A DNA stretch of 7,306 nt, taken from NCBI GenBank assembly GCA_020437875.1, contig JAGQVR010000140.1, positions 1 through 7,306 on the forward strand. The letters are read 5' to 3'. Below are positions 4,479 through 7,306 of this stretch, piece after piece (positions within the stretch are counted from its first letter, which is position 1; each line of letters begins with the position of its first letter). The DNA is from Flavobacteriales bacterium. GTDB taxonomy: Bacteria; Bacteroidota; Bacteroidia; Flavobacteriales_F; PHOS-HE28. The translations under genes were made by a program, and so were the position numbers. Under the pieces are notes generated by a model, which had not been told where the DNA came from, searched no databases, and worked only from the letters and a program-made list of their open reading frames with translations.

Positions 4479-6320
4479 ATGCGCAGCATCATCCTCCTTG
4501 TCGGCGTGCTCCAGATCCTGGGCGCCATGGCGCAGACCGGCCCCGCTGGGGTGGGCAACAGCAGCAACAACGTGCTCTGGCTCGATGCCAACACGGGCGT
4601 TTCGCATCTACTGGGCGCCGTGAACACCTGGGCCGATCGCTCCGGCAATGGTAACAACGCCTACCTCCCGGTCACCATACCATTGGGAACCCCGAACCTG
4701 CTCACTGGAAGCGTGAACGGGAATAACTCGCTCGATTTCGACGGTGTGGATGATCAGCTCTGGGTGCCGCACCACTCATCCCTCAATCTTACACAATGGC
4801 ACCTCTTCCTCGTGGGGAAGGTGGACGTACAGAAGGACTACAACGCATGGATGGTGAAAGGGGATGATAGCGATGAGGACTATGAGATGCTCAGCTATTC
4901 GGACGGGAACATCCATACGCCCGTGAAATGGACGGATGGTACGCGCACCGCACCGAGTTCGGCCGGTGGACAGGTGTCCACTTCGAGCTACAACGTCTTC
5001 GAGTACAGTTATGCCTCCTCCACGGGCCGGGATGTCTACAAGAATGGAGGGAGCATCCATTCGGACAACGAGAGCAAGACACCGCGCACCAATTCCCGGC
5101 CACTCTACATCGGCAACGAGCGTTCGACCTCGGGCCGGGAACTCAATGGGCAGATCGCGGAGGTGATCATGTACAACGGGCGACTGAACAGTGCGCAACG
5201 GATCATCGTGAACAACTACCTGGCCGCGAAATACGGACGTACCTTGAGTTCGGGCGATCTCTACACCCAGGACGACCCTGGCAATGGGAATTATGACTAC
5301 GACGTGGCCGGGATCGGGCGCATCAACTCAACGAACATGCAGGCCGCCTCGCAGGGGTCCGGTGCGGTGCAGATGAGCAAAGCGGGGTACTCAGGCCTTG
5401 GCGACAACGAATTCCTCTTCTGGGGCCATGACAACGCACCCTTCAGCGCGCTGGGTTCCACCGACTTCCCATCGGGACTTCAGGGGCGTCTGCACCGCGT
5501 GTGGCGCGTGAGCGAGGTGAACACATCGGGAGGATCCACGAACGTGGGCAATGTCGATATCACTTTCGATCTGGCCGGCCTTGGGTCCGTGACCGCCTCA
5601 CATCTTCGACTTCTGGTCGATACGGATGGAGATGGTGTGTTCGCCGACGAAACACCGATCAGCGGGGCGACCTTCGTGAGCGGCACTACCTACCAGTTCT
5701 CCAACGTGAACGCCTTGGTGAACGGCTATCGATTCACGCTTGGAACGACGAATATCACATCGACCCCATTGCCGGTGGAACTCGTGCGCTTCGTTGGCGA
5801 GAGTCCTCTCCCGGGGACGGTGGATCTGCGCTGGACGACGGCCAGTGAGCGGGACAACGACCATTTCACAGTGCAGCGCTCACAGGACAACTCGACATGG
5901 TCGGATATTGCTCGCGTGGATGCCGTCGGGAACAGCACAACACTTCAAGAGTACTCGACAGTGGATGCCGCTGCGCCGATCGGCTGGTGCTATTATCGCC
6001 TGCTTCAGACCGATACGGATGGTTCCAGCAGTTACTCGCAGACGGTGGCGGTGAAGGTGACGGGTTCTTCGACAGGTCTGTTGATCTTCCCGAACCCCAG
6101 CCATGGTCCTGTTTCCATCAGCACCGGGGATCAAGGAGCCGGAGCACTTACCGTGGTCCTGTTCGATGCCTTTGGACGTCAGGTCCTGGAACAGCGGTCA
6201 AGTGATCGCTCGAACGGTCAGGTTCAAGTAGATGCCCATGGGCTCGCTTCCGGTCGTTATTCGGTCCGGGTCGAGGGGCAGGAGGGGATCCACTTCGGCC
6301 ATTTCATCCTGATCGAGTAA
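4479..6320 (+). CDS. Secreted LamG-like/Fn3-like protein with T9SS type A sorting domain
   Basis: This is a 613-residue multidomain surface protein. Residues 1-18 are a signal peptide ending AMA before QTG. A concanavalin A/LamG-like domain spans about 30-245. It opens VLWLDANTG and WADRSGNGNNA, includes LDFDGVDDQLWVP (about 86-98), and closes with the typical GQIAEVIMYNGRLNSAQR...NNYLAAKYG. Next, about 265-425, is a segment with YDVAGIGR, FLFWGHDN, RLHRVWRVSE and a DTDGDGVFADE loop. That segment resembles the DUF8202-type region often found after LamG in Bacteroidota. It is followed by an Fn3-like domain, about 430-530: LPVELVRF, VDLRWTTASERDNDHFTVQRS, YYRLLQTDTDGSSSYS. The last 78 or so residues form the sorting domain: LLIFPNPSHGPV, TVVLFDAFGRQVLEQ, LASGRYSVRVE. 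Such proteins usually act in adhesion or glycan binding at the cell surface, and the ligand here is unknown. It is probably transcribed separately, given the 189-bp gap. Confidence 0.9.
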   Translation: MRSIILLVGVLQILGAMAQTGPAGVGNSSNNVLWLDANTGVSHLLGAVNTWADRSGNGNNAYLPVTIPLGTPNLLTGSVNGNNSLDFDGVDDQLWVPHHSSLNLTQWHLFLVGKVDVQKDYNAWMVKGDDSDEDYEMLSYSDGNIHTPVKWTDGTRTAPSSAGGQVSTSSYNVFEYSYASSTGRDVYKNGGSIHSDNESKTPRTNSRPLYIGNERSTSGRELNGQIAEVIMYNGRLNSAQRIIVNNYLAAKYGRTLSSGDLYTQDDPGNGNYDYDVAGIGRINSTNMQAASQGSGAVQMSKAGYSGLGDNEFLFWGHDNAPFSALGSTDFPSGLQGRLHRVWRVSEVNTSGGSTNVGNVDITFDLAGLGSVTASHLRLLVDTDGDGVFADETPISGATFVSGTTYQFSNVNALVNGYRFTLGTTNITSTPLPVELVRFVGESPLPGTVDLRWTTASERDNDHFTVQRSQDNSTWSDIARVDAVGNSTTLQEYSTVDAAAPIGWCYYRLLQTDTDGSSSYSQTVAVKVTGSSTGLLIFPNPSHGPVSISTGDQGAGALTVVLFDAFGRQVLEQRSSDRSNGQVQVDAHGLASGRYSVRVEGQEGIHFGHFILIE

Positions 6321-6355
6321 GGAGCGGTCCGGAGCGGCGATCCGCCCGCAACCCG

Positions 6356-6363
6356 TATCCTTG
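6356..6363 (+). promoter_or_regulatory. Candidate -7 element for folD
   Basis: TATCCTTG differs from TAnnTTTG at one base and ends 5 bp before the ATG at 6369, which would give an almost leaderless transcript. No TTG is seen at -33 distance. The remaining upstream gap (6321-6355) holds only a short GGAGCGG direct repeat (6321-6327 and 6331-6337). A promoter is expected somewhere here if folD is independent of the 4479 gene, but the match is weak. Confidence 0.3.
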
Positions 6364-6368
6364 TGGCG

Positions 6369-7247
6369 ATGGCCACGCCCCTGATCCTCGATGGTAAACG
6401 CTGTGGCGACGCCCTGAAGGCGGAGATCGCCAAAGGCGCTGTGGAAGTGCTCATGCGTCGTGGTCGATCACCCCATCTTGCCGCAGTGCTCGTTGGCGAT
6501 GATGGTGCGAGCAGGACCTATGTGGAGGCCAAGGTGCGCGCTTGCGGAAGCGTCGGCTTCCAAAGCAGTTTGTTCGAGCTGCCAGCGTCGATCACCGAAG
6601 AAGCCCTTCTGGACAAGGTGCGTGAACTGAACGCGGATGAAGGGCTTGATGGCTTCATCGTCCAACTTCCTTTACCCAAGCACATCGACGCGGACCGCGT
6701 CATCAACGCGATCGATCCTCGGAAGGATGTGGACGGCTTCCACCCGGTGAACGTGGGCAACATGGTCCTGGGCCTGCCAGGTTTCCTGCCTGCCACGCCG
6801 AGCGGGATCTGTGAAATATTGAAGTTCTATCAGGTGGAGACCGAGGGTCGCCATTGCGTGGTGGTCGGGCGCAGCAATATCGTGGGAACACCCATCAGCA
6901 TCCTGTTGAGCCGGAACACCCATCCCGGGAATTGCACGGTGACCCTGGCACATAGCCGCACCAAGGACCTCGCGAGCATCACACGGCAGGCCGACATCCT
7001 CGTGGTGGCGATCGGAAAGCCCGGCTTCATCACGGGTGAGATGGTGAAGGAGGGTGTGGTGGTGGTGGATGTGGGCATCCATCGGATACCGGATGCGAGC
7101 CGCAAGAACGGGTTCCGGTTAGTGGGTGATGTGGACCATGCTTCGGTGGCGCCAAGAAGCACCGCCATCACACCGGTCCCCGGTGGCGTAGGGCCGATGA
7201 CCATTACCAGCTTGCTCCTGAACACGCTTCGGGCCTGCATGGCATAG
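6369..7247 (+). CDS. folD: Bifunctional methylenetetrahydrofolate dehydrogenase / methenyltetrahydrofolate cyclohydrolase FolD
   Basis: FolD is a cytosolic homodimer of one-carbon metabolism. It oxidises 5,10-methylene-THF with NADP+ and hydrolyses 5,10-methenyl-THF to 10-formyl-THF, which feeds purine and formyl-methionine synthesis. The chosen ATG at 6369 gives 292 residues, normal for the family. A GTG at 6363 adds only two. Hallmarks are present: LILDGK at the N-terminus, VGDDGASRTYVEAK with the catalytic Tyr51 and Lys55, DGFIVQLPLPKH with Gln99, and KDVDGFHPVN with Asp122. Also present are PATPSGI before the dinucleotide-binding half, the GRSNIVGTP nucleotide-binding loop, and the C-terminal signature PVPGGVGPMT. 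Nothing is truncated. By recalled synteny it normally follows ffh directly in Bacteroidota, whereas here about 6 kb separate them. Confidence 0.97.
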   Translation: MATPLILDGKRCGDALKAEIAKGAVEVLMRRGRSPHLAAVLVGDDGASRTYVEAKVRACGSVGFQSSLFELPASITEEALLDKVRELNADEGLDGFIVQLPLPKHIDADRVINAIDPRKDVDGFHPVNVGNMVLGLPGFLPATPSGICEILKFYQVETEGRHCVVVGRSNIVGTPISILLSRNTHPGNCTVTLAHSRTKDLASITRQADILVVAIGKPGFITGEMVKEGVVVVDVGIHRIPDASRKNGFRLVGDVDHASVAPRSTAITPVPGGVGPMTITSLLLNTLRACMA

Positions 7248-7266
7248 TTGCCTGAACCCCAGCCGG

Positions 7267-7295
7267 TTCATCGAATACCGACCCTATTCATCGAA
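7267..7295. promoter_or_regulatory. Paired TTCATCGAA direct repeats 20 bp apart (possible regulator site)
   Basis: TTCATCGAA occurs at 7267-7275 and 7287-7295, a start-to-start distance of 20 bp, or about two helical turns. Flanking bases agree in part: ACC(C/G)-like sequence before and an A two bases after. Two 9-bp half-sites on the same helix face resemble sites bound by LytTR-type response regulators, which use 9-bp direct repeats about 12 bp apart. The family link is inference. They begin 20 bp after the folD stop and would most likely act on a gene beyond the window's right edge. Confidence 0.45.
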
Positions 7296-7306
7296 GAAAT
7301 CGGGGC

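Noticed and set aside
2287..5534. Shared 14-mer AACACATCGGGAGG in the beta-helix and LamG-like genes (near 2290 and 5520)
   Set aside because: Both encode NTSGG in unrelated contexts. With biased codon use a match of this length between two long genes is not notable.
6321..6337. Short GGAGCGG direct repeat between the LamG-like gene and folD
   Set aside because: Seven bases in a GC-rich gap are easily expected by chance, and nothing else supports a function.

Overview
The window looks like a chromosomal segment from a fairly GC-rich member of the Bacteroidota, most likely a Flavobacteriales-type lineage. Two proteins carry the C-terminal sorting domain of the type IX secretion system (T9SS), which is confined to that phylum. 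Shine-Dalgarno sequences are mostly absent. The clearest promoter has the Bacteroidota -7 element TAnnTTTG. The lineage call below phylum level is inference.

Layout: all credible genes are on the + strand. The window opens inside the M-domain end of ffh (signal recognition particle GTPase, 1-384) and closes with a complete folD (6369-7247). As I recall, these two housekeeping genes are usually direct neighbours in Bacteroidota, so the roughly 6 kb between them reads as an accessory block in a conserved junction. After ffh comes a 15-bp direct repeat (388-425), then an unrecognised 212-residue gene of lower GC (436-1074). Next is a type II toxin-antitoxin pair: a ribbon-helix-helix antitoxin (1134-1397) and a PIN-domain toxin (1499-1930). 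A very long hairpin-forming inverted repeat (1407-1483) separates the pair.

The second half of the block holds envelope and surface genes. A Sec-exported parallel beta-helix protein (1981-3216) has no sorting domain. It overlaps a signal-peptide protein with three 81-residue repeats and a T9SS sorting domain (3204-4289). After a 189-bp gap comes a 613-residue LamG-like/Fn3-like protein, also with a T9SS sorting domain (4479-6320). folD follows after 48 bp. Just past folD are two TTCATCGAA direct repeats 20 bp apart (7267-7295), resembling a paired regulator-binding site.

How the parts fit: ffh and folD are core functions. The cargo combines a selfish or defensive toxin-antitoxin module with secreted adhesin-like proteins, as expected of a variable island. 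I did not find a clearly new multi-gene system. The best candidates for novelty are the hairpin lying between antitoxin and toxin, the small GUAA-looped palindrome at the antitoxin promoter, the overlapping beta-helix/81-residue-repeat gene pair, and the orphan gene at 436-1074.
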